Positions 1 through 12,157 of a DNA stretch of 64,000 nucleotides are shown here, one piece after another. Below the pieces are notes generated by a model that saw only the letters and a list, made by a program, of their open reading frames with translations, was not told the DNA's origin and did no database searches. The translations under genes were made by a program, and so were the position numbers. The DNA is taken from contig SIJG01000074.1 in NCBI GenBank assembly GCA_023374025.1, positions 445,253-509,252 of the forward strand, in the 5' to 3' direction. Within the stretch, counting starts at the first letter, position 1. Each line of letters starts with the position of its first letter. This DNA is from Heterodera schachtii. Taxonomy: Eukaryota; Nematoda; Chromadorea; Rhabditida; Heteroderidae.

Positions 1-59
1 TTCATTCAATTTTGCATACAACTTTAAGCACCTTTTAAATTTTTTGAAATATTTGCGAG

Positions 60-350
60 GAGGGGAGAGCGGGGCGAGGTGGGGAGGGGAGGAGAGGGTG
101 GAGGGGGAGGGGGGGGAGGGGAGGGGAGGGGGCCGAAGGCCCCCTACGAGGCCGCGAAGCGGCCGAGCGAGTACCTTAAGGGAGGGGGGGGGAAGGGGGG
201 GGAGAGGGGAGGGGAGGGGGCCGAAGGCCCCCTACGAGGCCGCGAAGCGGCCGAGCGAGTACCTTAAAGAAGGGGGGGGGGGGAGAGGGGAGGGGAGGGG
301 GCCGAAGGCCCCCTACGAGGACGCAAAGCGGCCGAGTGAGTACCTTAAGC
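60..350. repeat. GC-rich tandem repeat, three units of about 81-88 bp
   Basis: A unit built of a G-rich purine run followed by GGCCGAAGGCCCCCTACGAG and a GCGAAGC hairpin-like core occurs three times, with the GGCCGAAGG block at 131, 219 and 300. The third unit is slightly diverged. It continues into a GC-rich unique segment to about 430. The open frames across it are a by-product of the repeat and I do not regard them as genes. Confidence 0.85.
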
Positions 351-420
351 TTATTTGTACAACTGTTCCCGGCTGGCCCCGGTGTTGAAAGCGGCCCCGG
401 CGCTTTAACAGGGCCCATCG

Positions 421-1085
421 GGCCCTGGTTCGAATAAAATTATAAAAAATTATTTTCTGAAGCAATTTGAAAAAATTTCTGATTTTCGACCCTAGAATCT
501 GTTTTTTTATTTTCAGTTTCTGCTTAATAAACTTTTCTATATATTTTTTGTTTAAGAATTGCGAAAAATTTCGTTAAGGTTCAAAAAAGTTATGGCCAAA
601 AAAGCTGAAAAACCTGATTTCTGATGTACCTTTGGGCATAATTTTGTTCAAAATTAACAAAATTTTTTGGAATTTTGCAGGCTAATAGAGGATACTTAGG
701 GATACCAAATGATACCAAGAAAGCTGGATTTTGTTGGCAATAAAAAAAGTTATAGTTCAAAAACTAGGCTGGCGCGAAAATGACTTGGCCCGAAAAAGTT
801 GATCAGACCACGAAAAGCCAAAAAATGGCTTACTTCAAACTTTGGAATATTAGCCTATGTATGACTTGTCTCTGTTATACGGCAAAAGATCACTTTGGGA
901 ATCAAATATCCTACTTTAAAATGCTGTTTATTTATTAAAAAACAGTAATTTAAACGAAAACCCAAATTTGAGCCATTTACGGGGTCTCCTGATCACCTAT
1001 AGATTATTGGTCTGATCAACTTGGCAAGGAGTCTGTGATATTTTGATTCAAATTACGCAAAATGAATGGAGCAATAGAAGTCCCA
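421..1085. other. AT-rich intergenic DNA, nothing recognised
   Basis: This stretch is AT-rich with poly-A and poly-T tracts and no long frame on either strand. I see no RNA gene or element end in it. Confidence 0.6.
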
Positions 1086-1316
1086 TTAAACTTCAACAAA
1101 TTCCTCCTCATTTTTGAAACATGAGAACAATGGGGCCAATTGTTTGGCCCCCAAAACAACAAGGCTTACTTCTTTCCATTTGTCGACACGTGGAAGCAAA
1201 AGGTTGTGAAACAGCCGACAGGACGAGAACGCATTCGGAACGGCATCTTCGGCACGGACGAAGGGCACAAATTCGAACAAAAGTTCGGGCGGAAGGCTTT
1301 TGGGGGCCATTGGCAA
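1086..1316 (-). pseudogene. F-box-like protein relic, copy A
   Basis: The minus-strand frame reads MAPKSLPPELLFEFVPF followed by an amphipathic helix region ending in RVDKWKEV, about 55 recognisable residues. The LPPELL start and hydrophobic spacing fit an F-box motif, the Skp1-binding part of SCF ubiquitin ligase adaptors. Such genes are expanded in nematodes. Nothing after the F-box-like part is recognisable, so it lacks a substrate-binding domain. The same block recurs at 9712-10062 and 20187-20426. It is either a relic or the first exon of a longer gene whose other exons were not found. The F-box assignment comes from pattern only. Confidence 0.4.
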
Positions 1317-1489
1317 CAGAGGAAACGGCGGCAGGGGCCAATTGAGGGCAATTGGGTAATTAGTAAATTAAATGATGGGGAAAGGCGTTGCGCACAGCAA
1401 TTAGCAATTTGGGCTTGGAAATGGGTGCTGGTGGGCTCGTCTCGGCAACAAATGAAGCAATGGCCGCCCGCTTTCTCTTCCCTTGAGGG

Positions 1490-1623
1490 GATATTTTGCT
1501 GTTTTATGTGTCTGTGTCACTCTTTTTCTCTCCCTTCTCAAACCCACACACTCTTTCCCTTTGTTATGCTTCTCTGCCCCGGTGAGTGTTGCGTTATGTC
1601 TGCCTGTTCTCACTGTCTCACTT

Positions 1624-1663
<40 letters not shown>

Positions 1664-1935
1664 TTCCCTGACAAACAAATGAGTCTCTCTCTTCTGAGTT
1701 GGGTCGTTTAAGTGCCGATGTTTCAGCGCCAGTTCAGTTCTTGTTTTTAGACAGTAATTTTTAGAGTTGTACGGGCCCGGGAATTTCGAGAAAAACAGGC
1801 GGCGCCGAAACCACCCATTCTTCCATCTCTCTCCCTTTTTTTTAATCTGTCCTCTCTTTCTCTTTCTCTCGCTCTCTCTCTCTCTCTCGGTCATTCTTCC
1901 CTCTCTCTCTCTTCTCTCACGCTGTCTCTCCTTCT
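1490..1935. repeat. Polypyrimidine (CT)n tract
   Basis: Long runs of CT, TCTC and CTCTCC lie on the plus strand around 1626-1662 and 1855-1935, beside the F-box-like relic. The equivalent tracts are at 10150-10590 in copy B and 20520-20650 in the third copy. The CT run length differs between copies, as expected for slippage. Frames through it are low complexity and not called as genes. Confidence 0.8.
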
Positions 1936-2779
1936 CTATTTTATCTATGTACTCGGATCACAATTTAAAAATGATTAATTTCTTATTTTTGCTTCCAGGC
2001 ACGGCACCGCTATATTTTTTTAGAAATTGTGGAAAAAATAAAACTTGGCTTTTCGTATTTCATTATTTTTTAATTAATTTGGTATTAAATACCTTTGAAA
2101 TTGCTAAATTTAATGTTAATTTAGGGTAGCACTAATGGAGGGATGAAGGCTCTACTAGAAGGAATACGGTATAAGGGTTGCGAAGACAAGGACTGTAAAT
2201 TTAAATACATATAAATACAAAGAAAGGCACATATGTCTTCAGCAGGGCTTACTGTACGTTTCAAGGCGTACTGTACTTAATTTTGTGTTCAGTTAACAAA
2301 TCGTATTTATTCTTCTAAATAACATTTTCCCCAATGGCATTTGTCGGCATCGCCTGACCCCTCGTGACTATTTTTTATAGAATATTAAAAAATGATTTTT
2401 TCCAAAAATGAATGAATCCCTTTTGACCCAAACAGTTGGAATTTTATGTACCTAAAATAATGAATAAATTCCAAAATTCCAAATATTTATTATTATTATT
2501 ATTTGCACAATTACAAATGCATTTTTCTGATGCCCCTCCCCCGCCATTTTCCCCATTGAACGAACATTTGGCACCGCAAAAAGAGGGGGCAATTGTGTGA
2601 CTGATGGGAATTTGATTTTCTTCGCCCCGTCCCATCCCCGTGGTAAATGGTAAATGGGTCATCAGAAATGTCTTGGCGAAACGTAAAAAAGGGCAAAATG
2701 TAAAAGGGGCAGAAAAACGTTCAATGAGAAAATGTAAAAGAAAACATAAAATAAAATAAAATTCCTTTTTTATTTTTTG

Positions 2780-3378
2780 GACCTTGAATTAGTTGAGACC
2801 GAGCCGAAAATTCCCAGTTTTTTCATGTCTCGGTTTTGCCAAAATCCCCGGTCCCTACCAATTCTATTGAATGCGTTGTGTATTTATTTACAAAAATTTG
2901 TCAATTTGATTGGCAAATAGTTCCAAAAATAATTTTTTAAAGCAAATAATTTTTAATTCTTCAACAAAATTAAATAAAAGTATTTTTAAAATATAAAAGA
3001 AAAAATGCAATAAATTAACGTATTTTTGCTGGGGGGTTTTTTTAGTTTTTTATTTGATCAGTTTTTACTGATCAGTTTGGGGGTCAGGGCCAAAAAAGCC
3101 GAAAATTTACAATAGCAAATTGATATAATCTACACAAAAAATCATAAAACGTATTATTTAAAAAAGCAGCTACTTTAAGCGAACTGAACCAACGCATAAA
3201 AGTGCAAAGCGTTGAGCACAAGCCACTTGACCACGTGCACCCAAATAATACTAGCAAGAGTTCAAGGATTTAAATCAAATTTATTTTAACTTTAGGGGGT
3301 TTAAAAAAGGCTTGGTCTCGAGTCTCGAAGACCGATACTTTCTCGAATCGAGACAGAGACTCTCGAGCAGCACTACCC
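2780..3378. repeat. Decayed hAT-type element end, copy A
   Basis: The segment from about 3178 to 3378 resembles the right part of the element at 37,009-38,102. The shared features are the AACTGAACCAACG region, a GAGCACAA stretch, a run leading to TAAAAAA, then GGTCTCGAGTCTCG arms and a terminal GAGCAGCACTA. A shorter GAGACCGAG and GTCTCGG pair lies at about 2795-2850. It is duplicated with the block at 11,430-12,030. The left end is not resolved. Confidence 0.5.
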
Positions 3379-3489
3379 GTCAACATCAAAATCATCAATC
3401 ATTCTCCCAACTTCCTCATCCCATCTTCATAATCATCATCATTAGCATTTTCATCGTCGGATCAGTCTCTCCTCATCCCTCTCCCCGTG

Positions 3490-5152
3490 TCACGGAGTGG
3501 CGGCGATGAATCGGCGATTTGCTTGTCGAAATGCTTTTGCTCTTCGGCGGCTGTCACCGCCGCTGGGGGAGGAGGAAAAGCCGCCGCTTCGACCACGACG
3601 GGGACAACAACAAATGGAGTTGATGAAGTTGTTATTGTTGGCCTTGGCCACAAATTGGTGCAACAGCACAATGATGAAAAGCAACGGAAGCAGCGCAAAA
3701 AGAATCAGAAGAAGGACTTTACCGGCCGTACTCAGTTGGACGGAGCGCAGCAAACGGCGGAGGGGCGACGAGGAAAAAGCAATTTGCTGAAATTGGGAGG
3801 GGGGGGGGGTGTAAAATGGCACGCCAAGGCAATGTTCCACCGTTCGGAATGGGCATGGACGATGCGTCACACTTTGTCCACCATTTGACGCGTCCATTCT
3901 TGCAAGTTTTTACGGTTGGCATTGGCACCATCGGCACTTTTGGAGGCGTTGTCATCGGCACTGATCACTACTGTCTCAACTCGGGCGCCCATTACACTGA
4001 AAATTTGTGCAAGAGACAGTGAAGATCCAACAAAATTTGACGAGACGGACGGAGATGGTGATCGGACAGAGCATTTGTTGCGGAATTCTGTGTGGGCATT
4101 AATTAATTATTGATTGATCACTTAATTTGGACAAAAGCGATCAGTTTTCGTTAGAAATTCAAATAATTCATTATAAGATTTTGGTTGTAATTAGGAGAGT
4201 TTCAATTATCCCGTCCTTTGGAATCTCATAATTAGTCTGTTTTTAGAATGATAATGATCATACAAAATCTTCAATTAGCGTTTGTTTTGGGAATTGGTTT
4301 TTGAAAATGGACCGGACGAGAATCCCAGGGAAAAAAGCTTCAAAATTTGAAAATTTGGTGAGATTGACTAAATCCTTTCAAATTTTGCTTTACTCCAATC
4401 TCTCGCCCACCTTCCGCCAATTGTTGAATGTCAACTGTTGTTCGTTTTGCCATCAAATGTTTCTCATGCCCACAAAATTGGGTCAAATGTCCAATTTCGG
4501 CATAAATTTCCACCCGCTGGGGTGCCAATGTTGAAGCCGAAGAAGAAGCGGCATAAATCGGCACCAAATTACCAGCATGATCATCGTTATTGGCATCATT
4601 ATAGCTGTTAACATCATCATTGTTGTCCCATGGCGTTGTGCCGTGCCGGGGCGATGAAGCAATAGCACCACGACCACACTTGCGCAGAGGGGTGAGAAGC
4701 CGTTCGTCCACGGGATGGTCACGGTGCGCAATGGCACTTTGTTTGGCCTGTGGTACAGTTTTGGGATGCCGAACAATCGGCACTTTCCAAAGGTAAATAC
4801 GGCAGGGACAAACCGTATATGTATTCCAGGAGAGCTCACCCCCCCCCCCCCCCCCCCCCAAATTGGAAAAGGTAAAACTCTGGTAAAACATAACCAAGTT
4901 ACTTATAAATGGCAATAAAATTTGGAATCGAAATTTGCATGCGAAAGGATTCGGATTAGCTCAATTTTTAAATAATTTTTGATTAAATTATTTCTTTCAG
5001 GCACACCTGAAGCGCCACAAGTTCATGCCAAGCCTGGAGAAGTGAGTCATCATTATCACTGAAGAGCAGTCGCGTGGCGACAGAAGCGACGGGACGGAAA
5101 CGCTGAAGAACAACAATAATAGAAAACAGAATTGGGAAAATTCTGATCATTT
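3490..5152 (-). pseudogene. Secreted/membrane protein gene, copy A (nonsense codon)
   Basis: Minus-strand coding pieces line up with the better-preserved copy at 12,372-15,783. In order they are: a signal-peptide exon starting MIRIFPIL (about 5152-5010); an Asn/Asp-rich exon (about 4830-4405) with ERLLTPLRKCG and IQQLAEGG; an exon (about 4087-3845) with SLSLAQIF and LQEWTRQMV; and a last exon (about 3790-3490) with a hydrophobic segment GKVLLLILFALLPLL and a CCCP motif. I do not recognise the family. Relative to copy B, the third exon has a TGA codon just after the LQEWTRQMV segment, so copy A is probably inactive. Exon borders are approximate because splice phases could not all be reconciled. 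Confidence 0.4.
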
Positions 5153-5223
5153 GAAGGAGCGGTGGGCTAATTGACTGATCAAAGGCGCCGCCGGCGTTGA
5201 TTAGTGTTGTGTTCGATCAGCAT

Positions 5224-5436
5224 TTAGGACGATGGCCGGCCATATTTTCTGTGTTTGGCACGACACTTGGTGGCATATAGCAGAGGAAATTCGTCCGTTA
5301 CAAATGATGGATGGTCCAGCAGCGGAATTTGGGCAAATTGTGGCGGACGGATGCATTTTGGTGCAACAATTTCCGTGTCCATTCGTCCGTCCGTCCGAAC
5401 AACAAACGCGAATCGAATAATAATCGTCATCACCAT
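5224..5436 (-). CDS. Small ORF with signal-like N-terminus, copy A
   Basis: This 70-codon minus-strand frame starts with a hydrophobic MVMTIIIRFAFVV stretch and contains two cysteines. An identical frame lies at 15,857-16,069 in copy B. The two DNA copies are almost the same, so the match says nothing about coding. It may be an upstream exon of the adjacent secreted-protein gene or chance. No family is recognised. Confidence 0.2.
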   Translation of the reverse strand: MVMTIIIRFAFVVRTDGRMDTEIVAPKCIRPPQFAQIPLLDHPSFVTDEFPLLYATKCRAKHRKYGRPSS

Positions 5437-5600
5437 TAGCAGCAGCGGAGAGTCAACTCCAAATCACTGCCCCTCCCCCGTCCCTAATTACTCCCTTTTG
5501 TAAGTGCCCACCCGCCGATGACGGGAAAAACTCTCACCACCCCCTTGTGGATTAATTGCCCATCAATTAACAAATTATTCCGTGCAATTCTCATCATGAG

Positions 5601-5981
5601 AAATGAGCAGGTGAAAGGGTGTCAAAAATGGACAAAATACAAATGACAATTATCAAATGTTGATGAAGAAATGAAGTTAATAATTGTAGTTTTTGTTTTC
5701 GGGTCGCTTTTTCCCGAACCCTTTCGTATCAAAAGCCCTTTTTTGCATGGATAATTATTAGAAAGAAAATTAGGAAGCAGCGGGATGGAGCTGTTTGATT
5801 TGCAATTTATTTGAATGACCAATTAAAATGTACATCAATTTTTATGCGAAAAAAGTCAAAACAAAAAAGGCGACACGACACGTATAGTAAGGTTAAAGTT
5901 AAACACCCACGAATTAGAAAGACAAAAAAAATAAAGAAACGTTAAATGCTTTTTGTTAAGGTATGGAAATTAAACGATTAT
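5601..5981. other. Intergenic region
   Basis: AT-rich sequence lies between the end of duplication copy A and the 3' end of the AP-2 gene. No supported feature was seen. Confidence 0.5.
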
Positions 5982-7852
5982 TTATTCTTCCGCATTTTCT
6001 CCTTCGGTCGTAGACGACGTTCGTTTCTCACATTCTTTGACCAATTCGATCAGAACGTTGATCACTGAAGTGAAAGCATAGCCGCCAAAACCGTGCGTAG
6101 CCTGAAAAATCAAAAAATGGAACCGACAATTGACCAAATGATGCGCTGTTTCCCATTTTATTCGACCAACCGAATGCAAATTAACTTAAACCAGCCCATA
6201 AACCAAATTTTGGTTCTTAATTATTTTGCCAAACGGTAATAGTAAGTGGTGCTATCCCAAATTTTTTGTAATTTTTATAACTCGAAAAATTCGACTTTTA
6301 TTCAAATTCTGGTCAAGGTAGGAATTGGTCGTATTGGATGAAGGATTCGTGATCCAAAAACTCTTGGACTTGTTTTTATCAATTAAAAATCGTAAACGCC
6401 CAAAGAAATTTTCTCGTCGGCACTTTTTGTTTCGAGAAGTGAGGGCACTCTTTTCTGCTCACCAAAGAGAAGCGGTTGAACCCCGCGCCGACTTCGTTGC
6501 CAATTTTTTTTTTCTTGACAGCAATAATTGGCAGTTGAAGATGAGGTGTGTGTGGGCTCTCATCCGCCTCTTGGAAATCCAAAACTTCGGCAAGAAAACG
6601 CCTAAAAATTGATCAAATTAATTCAAAAAAGAATCTGGTCCAATTTCTCACCTTACTGTTCCCAGTTCTTCCATGCTATATGGCTTAGCGCCGCTCTCAC
6701 CACCACTTTCACCTGGCAAATTGTGGCAATGAAAATTAAAATTTAAATCAAAGTCTCATTAAAATGGTCATTTTCGTATTCACTTCCAATGTAATCTTTC
6801 GAGTTTTAAAGAAAATTTGGCACTTTTACCTGATGTCATTTCGATGGCAATTGGCTTTATGGGGTAATTGCGGTCGCAAAGTTTCGCAAAGTCTTGAGAT
6901 AGCTAAAAGAAACAGAAAAATGAAAATTTCCACAGGGAAACGTCGGGTGGAAATGCTTTGGGGATTAATGCGCCGCCCCCAAAGGGTCTCTGGCGATACC
7001 CTCGGACTTTTCCCACCCATTGCTCAGACATTCTCCGCAACTTGCCTGGACCGCTTCAGCTTCAAGAAGGAAGGTGAAGCAGGTGTCTTCGCTGTGTTGC
7101 CGCTGTTCCGTTCGAATTTTAATCTCGGACTCCTGTAGCAAATTCAGGAGAAATTAATTGTGGAGATTAGGTGATAAAATCAGTTTGGTTGGTTATTTTT
7201 TAAAATTTGGTAGCCCGTCAAAAATGGTGGTTGCTTTTTTGAAGCCATGCCGCCCAATTTGCATGGCATTTTAACCATTGTCACAGAGTTAGATGACCTG
7301 ACGCCTTTCGGGCATGTTCTTTGCCCCTTGTCGTTTCCCACAAAAAATTTTTACATTTTAAATAAAATTTTCAAGAAAAAAACTTTGCCATCAAAAACAC
7401 GAAAAGAACGCGGCTAACTTTTGAATTTTTGTTAGGCATAAATCAACAAACCTCAATGCTTTTACGCAGATCGGCGCTGTTGCTGCCTGTTTTGCGCAGG
7501 TGAAAAAGAGTGAGAAAATCCGAAATTTTCATTCGGTCTGGCGACTCAACGCGCCGCTGCACTTCTCCAAAAGACACGGGGTAATTAGCCGCGCATCCCT
7601 TTTCAAATGTCAAACGTCCTTTCACTTTCTCTTTGAATGGCTTTGATGGTGACTTGGCAGAGGCGGTTGACGATGATTGAGGCTGGTCAGTGACCGCCTT
7701 TTGCTGTAAAAGGGTGAAATCGGTGAGTTCATCAAACTGAGTTGAAATGGACATTTTACCGCTTTTCCAGCCTTCAGCTCTTCAATAATGGCCTTCAAGC
7801 GTTTGTTCTCTTCCGTCAATTCTTTATTCTGTTCTTTTTGCATCTCGTTTAT
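5982..7852 (-). CDS. AP-2 family transcription factor, 5'-incomplete
   Basis: Seven exons join in frame at 7852-7760, 7703-7452, 7132-7046, 6902-6830, 6712-6652, 6601-6463 and 6101-5982, giving 274 residues to a TAA stop. Exon 1 is a charged coiled coil (ELTEENKRLKAIIEELK). Later exons carry features of the AP-2 C-terminal DNA-binding and dimerisation domain: EVQRRV then SPDRMKISDFL; LLEAEAVQ joined to LSQDFAKLC; FLAEVLD; and RFSL joined to ATHGFGGYAF, matching the family's THGFG signature. AP-2 proteins bind GC-rich sites as dimers in the nucleus. Exon 1 opens directly after a splice acceptor, so the true start and N-terminal activation region lie upstream or are lost; none was found up to 9.7 kb. 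Intron 3 has a GC donor (CAG/GCAAGT). Confidence 0.8.
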
Positions 7853-8238
7853 CTGAAACAGTGATAGCAAGTGAAGTGGTAGAACTGGAATTAATTTAGC
7901 ATATAATCTTTTTGGGTCTTATGCAGTTTCGACATATGTAAATGACCCTCTTCATTTTCTTAGAAGATAATTTTTGAATTAAAAAAAAGTTGTAATTACA
8001 TTACGCCAAATATTTATTGTTTTAGGGATGTGAAAGTTCAAATTTGCGTGTAAAGAACTAAAAAAAATAAAAATCTATAAAAATTCTTTTTTCCAGGCTA
8101 AAAATCTTTTTGTTTTTAGTAAAGTTAATAGAGCATCCGAGGAGCTTTCTAATGAAACCAACACTATTGGGTAATAGTTAAGATGGTAGGCTCTATTTTT
8201 TGCGGAAGTTTTCAAAATTTAAAAAATCGTTCCATATA

Positions 8239-8918
8239 CACAGCGGCCCAATTTTGGGCTCCAAGTACAATTATGCTGGATTTTTCGTCTTAGTGGTCTG
8301 TGAGTTAGTCACCAAAAAGGAAGTCTCAGGTTCAAATCCTCCTTGTGTTTGTGTATAAATTTCAATTTTTTAAAGCAAATAAATAAAATAATAATAAAAA
8401 CAGAACGCCAAAAGAATAAATATAAAAAGTAAAAAGTAGACACTATATTTTACCCTTGATTTTATGAAATTTTTTTAGCTTATAACTTTGTCATTTATAG
8501 ACCAAATAAAACCATTTTATGCTCATTTTGAAGGGAAAATTCTGAAGAATATTTCTAAGTTAGTCAAAAGTTGAAAAAAATTGTTTATTGGCAAACAAAT
8601 GATTCATGTGTTATTTTATACGTTAGAGACATGGAAATAGTATGCCAAAATGAGAGAAAAAGAAAAAACTTTGCCCAGTTGAAAAATTTTTCCCTATGTT
8701 CAAATTTTCTTCAAATTTTGCATAGGCCCATATTTTAACCCAACCTATAGGATGATGCTTTGTTTTTTATCAAAATGCTTTTTAACTCGAGATCGGCTCT
8801 TCTATTTTTACAAGGGAAAATCCCCAAAAAATTTTAAGTTTTGCAAAGTTTTGGCGTTCTGATTACTAAATAAAAAATAAGCATAATTGTACTGGGAGCC
8901 CAAAATTGGGCCGCTGTG
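8239..8918. mobile_element. 680-bp non-autonomous element with TA target duplication
   Basis: The ends are inverted repeats of about 40 bp starting CACAGCGGCCCAATTTTGGG at 8239, mirrored at 8918 with about one mismatch. TA dinucleotides flank both ends at 8237-8238 and 8919-8920, the target preference of the Tc1/mariner superfamily. There is no transposase frame inside, so it is a MITE-type element. It carries a tRNA-like B-box sequence. Confidence 0.75.
8285..8352 (+). other. tRNA-like sequence inside the 680-bp element
   Basis: TAGTGGTCTGTGAGTTAGTC resembles a tRNA D-arm/A-box, and GGTTCAAATCC at 8329-8339 is one base from the B-box consensus. The acceptor stem does not pair, so it is not a working tRNA gene. 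It is more likely a tRNA-derived SINE-like fragment or a pol III promoter relic. Confidence 0.4.
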
Positions 8919-9711
8919 TATATATATGCACCAGGGATGGCAAAAAATTTTCGTAAATCGGAATTCCGATGGTCAAAAAGTTATCTGAAGTCGGAATTCC
9001 GACCCCAAACGTCGGAAATCGTTAATTGTAAATAAATTTTAAAATTCTTAACCAAGTAAAAAGTGATTTAAATGTTTTGGGTATATTTCTCGGACCGGGT
9101 CATTATAGTTTGGCCGTTATAGTCAGGGGTCGGTAAAGTCTGGCAAGCTGTTTTCGCCCATAACTCTTAACAAATATTTTTTTTTGTCAATCATAAATAA
9201 GAAAAAATATAGGCGTTTTTCAAATTAAAGGATAGGCCGGACCGCAAAGATGAAAAAATATATAAAAACCTTAAATTTTCAAATATCTCTGCCGACTGTA
9301 TGCTTAATGTTTTCGATTTGCTTGCACGGCTGAGTTGTCCATCAGCCGAATTGTCTCATTAGTTGACTAGTCCAGAAGCCAAAATCATAAATTTTTAATC
9401 TACTGTAAGGCACTCTTTTACAAGAATATGTACAGTAATCCAAATTGACCTAACAAATGGGTGACCATTGCAATGAAAAAGTGGTTGAGCCTGCGATCTT
9501 TTTGCATTTTCGAGAGAATTTTTGTTAAACTCTGGCTCTAAATTTTTAGCAGCAAGATTTCAAGACCTCACAGGAATTTTTTGAATTTTCCGAATTTACG
9601 CCAAATATTAACTTTGTCTGCTGGTCAGCTTGTGGTTGGGTATCATGACAACGTACAAAAGGCAACTCTTATACAATGGCTTCTAGGCTTAGGCTAGCAT
9701 GGGCCTAGGCT
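8919..9711. other. Intergenic repeat-like DNA
   Basis: Near 8935-9020 a CAGGGATGGCAAAAAATTTT start, typical of hAT termini, is followed by paired CGGAATTCCG palindromes. No matching second end was found. The rest is AT-rich with no frame of interest. Confidence 0.35.
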
Positions 9712-10062
9712 TTATTTTGTAAAACTTTTGTTGTATTGCCGTTGGTCCAATTTGGCAATACGCTTTGATTTAGTTTTACAAAAAAAGACCAATTGTTTGG
9801 CCCCCAAAACAACAAGGCTTACTTCTTTCCATTTGTCGACACGTGGAAGCAAAAGGTTGTGAAACAGCCGACAGGACGAGAACGCATTCGGAACGGCATC
9901 TTCGGCACGGACGAAGGGCACAAATTCGAACAAAAGTTCGGGCGGAAGGCTTTTGGGGGCCATTGGCAACTGAAGGAAACGGCGGCAGGGGCCAATTGAG
10001 GGCAATTGGGTAATTAGTAAATTAAATGATGGGGGAAAGGCGTTGCGCACAGCAATTAGCAA
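9712..10062 (-). pseudogene. F-box-like protein relic, copy B
   Basis: The frame is open for 116 codons. The central part is identical to copy A (MAPKSLPPELLFEFVPF to RVDKWKEV). The sequence before and after it differs, because the duplication border lies at 9791 inside the frame. The C-terminal 30 residues are therefore unique and probably not native. Function is as for copy A: a possible Skp1-binding F-box segment without a substrate domain. Confidence 0.4.
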
Positions 10063-11429
10063 TTTGGGCTTGGAAATGGGTGCTGGTGGGCTCGTCTCGG
10101 CAACAAATGAATAAGCAATGGCCGCCCGCTTTCTCTTCCCTTGAGGGGATATTTTGCTGTTTTATGTGTCTGTGTCACTCTTTTTCTCTCCCTTCTCAAA
10201 CCCACACACTCTTTCCCTTTGTTATGCTTCTCTGCCCCGGTGAGTGTTGCGTTATGTCTGCCTGTTCTCACTGTCTCACTTTCTTCTCTCTCTCTCTCTC
10301 TCTCTCTCTCTATTTCCCTGACAAACAAATGAGTCTCTCTCTTCTGAGTTGGGTCGTTTAAGTGCCGATGTTTCAGCGCCAGTTCAGTTCTTGTTTTTAG
10401 ACAGTAATTTTTAGAGTTGTACGGGCCCGGGAATTTCGAGAAAAACAGGCGGCGCCGAAACCACCCATTCTTCCATCTCTCTCCCTTTTTTTTAATCTGT
10501 CCTCTCTTTCTCTTTCTCTCGCTCTCTCTCTCTCTCTCGGTCATTCTTCCCTCTCTCTCTCTTCTCTCACGCTGTCTCTCCTTCTCTATTTTATCTTGTA
10601 CTCGGATCACAATTTAAAAATGATTAATTTCTTATTTTTGCTTCCAGGCACGGCACCGCTATATTTTTTTAGAAATTGTGGAAAAAATAAAACTTGGCTT
10701 TTCGTATTTCATTATTTTTTAATTAATTTGGTATTAAATACCTTTGAAATTGCTAAATTTAATGTTAATTTAGGGTAGCACTAATGGAGGGATGAAGGCT
10801 CTACTAGAAGGAATACGGTATAAGGGTTGCGAAGACAAGGACTGTAAATTTAAATACATATAAATACAAAGAAAGGCACATATGTCTTCAGCAGGGCTTA
10901 CTGTACGTTTCAAGGCGTACTGTACTTAATTTTGTGTTCAGTTAACAAATCGTATTTATTCTTCTAAATAACATTTTCCCCAATGGCATTTGTCGGCATC
11001 GCCTGACCCCTCGTGACTATTTTTTATAGAATATTAAAAAATGATTTTTTCCAAAAATGAATGAATCCCTTTTGACCCAAACAGTTGGAATTTTATGTAC
11101 CTAAAATAATGAATAAATTCCAAAATTCCAAATATTTATTATTATTATTATTTGCACAATTACAAATGCATTTTTCTGATGCCCCTCCCCCGCCATTTTC
11201 CCCATTGAACGAACATTTGGCACCGCAAAAAGAGGGGGCAATTGTGTGACTGATGGGAATTTGATTTTCTTCGCCCCGTCCCATCCCCGTGGTAAATGGT
11301 AAATGGGTCATCAGAAATGTCTTGGCGAAACGTAAAAAAGGGCAAAATGTAAAAGGGGCAGAAAAACGTTCAATGAGAAAATGTAAAAGAAAATATAAAA
11401 TAAAATAAAATTCATTTTTATTTTTTGGA

Positions 11430-12030
11430 CCTTGAATTAGTTGAGACCGAGCCGAAAATTCCCAGTTTTTTCATGTCTCGGTTTTGCCAAAATCCCCGGT
11501 CCCTACCAATTCTATTGAATGCGTTGTGTATTTATTTACAAAAATTTGTCAATTTGATTGGCAAATAGTTCCAAAAATAATTTTTTAAAGCAAATAATTT
11601 TTAATTCTTCAACAAAATTAAATAAAAGTATTTTTAAAATATAAAAGAAAAAATGCAATAAATTAACGTATTTTTGCTGGGGGGTTTTTTTAGTTTTTTA
11701 TTTGATCAGTTTTTACTGATCAGTTTGGGGGTCAGGGCCAAAAAAGCCGAAAATTTACAATAGCAAATTGATATAATCTACACAAAAAATCATAAAACGT
11801 ATTATTTAAAAAAGCAGCTACTTTAAGCGAACTGAACCAACGCATAAAAGTGCAAAGCGTTGAGCACAAGCCACTTGACCACGTGCACCCAAATAATACT
11901 AGCAAGAGTTCAAGGATTTAAATCAAATTTATTTTAACTTTAGGGGGTTTAAAAAAGGCTTGGTCTCGAGTCTCGAAGACCGATACTTTCTCGAGTCGAG
12001 ACAGAGACTCTCGAGCAGCACTACCCGTCA
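11430..12030. repeat. Decayed hAT-type element end, copy B
   Basis: Duplicate of the remnant at 2780-3378, with the same GGTCTCGAGTCTCG arm and a terminal GAGCAGCACTA. It is related to the 1,094-bp element at 37,009-38,102. Confidence 0.5.
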
Positions 12031-12157
12031 ACATCAAAATCAGATCCCGATAATGATTTATTTTTTTATTGCCGGTCAGAAAATTAATAGAAAAATCTTC
12101 CTTATTCAATAAAATTAACTTGCTACTGCCGAGTTTTATTCGTTTCATTAATGCAAA

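Larger units (their letters stand above)
1137..5600. repeat. Segmental duplication, copy A
   Basis: This block is nearly identical over most of its length to 9791-16240 in the same orientation. The duplication starts at CCAATTGTTTGGCCCCC and ends after the shared text near GCAATTCTCATCA. Copy A has about 115 bp near 4885-5000 that copy B lacks. Copy B has extra sequence at 12043-12340 and 12712-14571. The block holds the F-box-like relic, a CT-rich tract, a decayed hAT-type element end and a secreted/membrane protein gene. Confidence 0.9.

Noticed and set aside
44..388. Open frames of 60-114 codons in the GC-rich left edge
   Set aside because: They are translations of a tandem purine-rich repeat, open on both strands, with no domain or splice evidence.
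1483..2129. Ser/Leu-rich and Glu/Arg-rich frames over the CT tracts, also at 10,141-10,617
   Set aside because: Low-complexity CT repeats give open frames on both strands; they are not conserved proteins.
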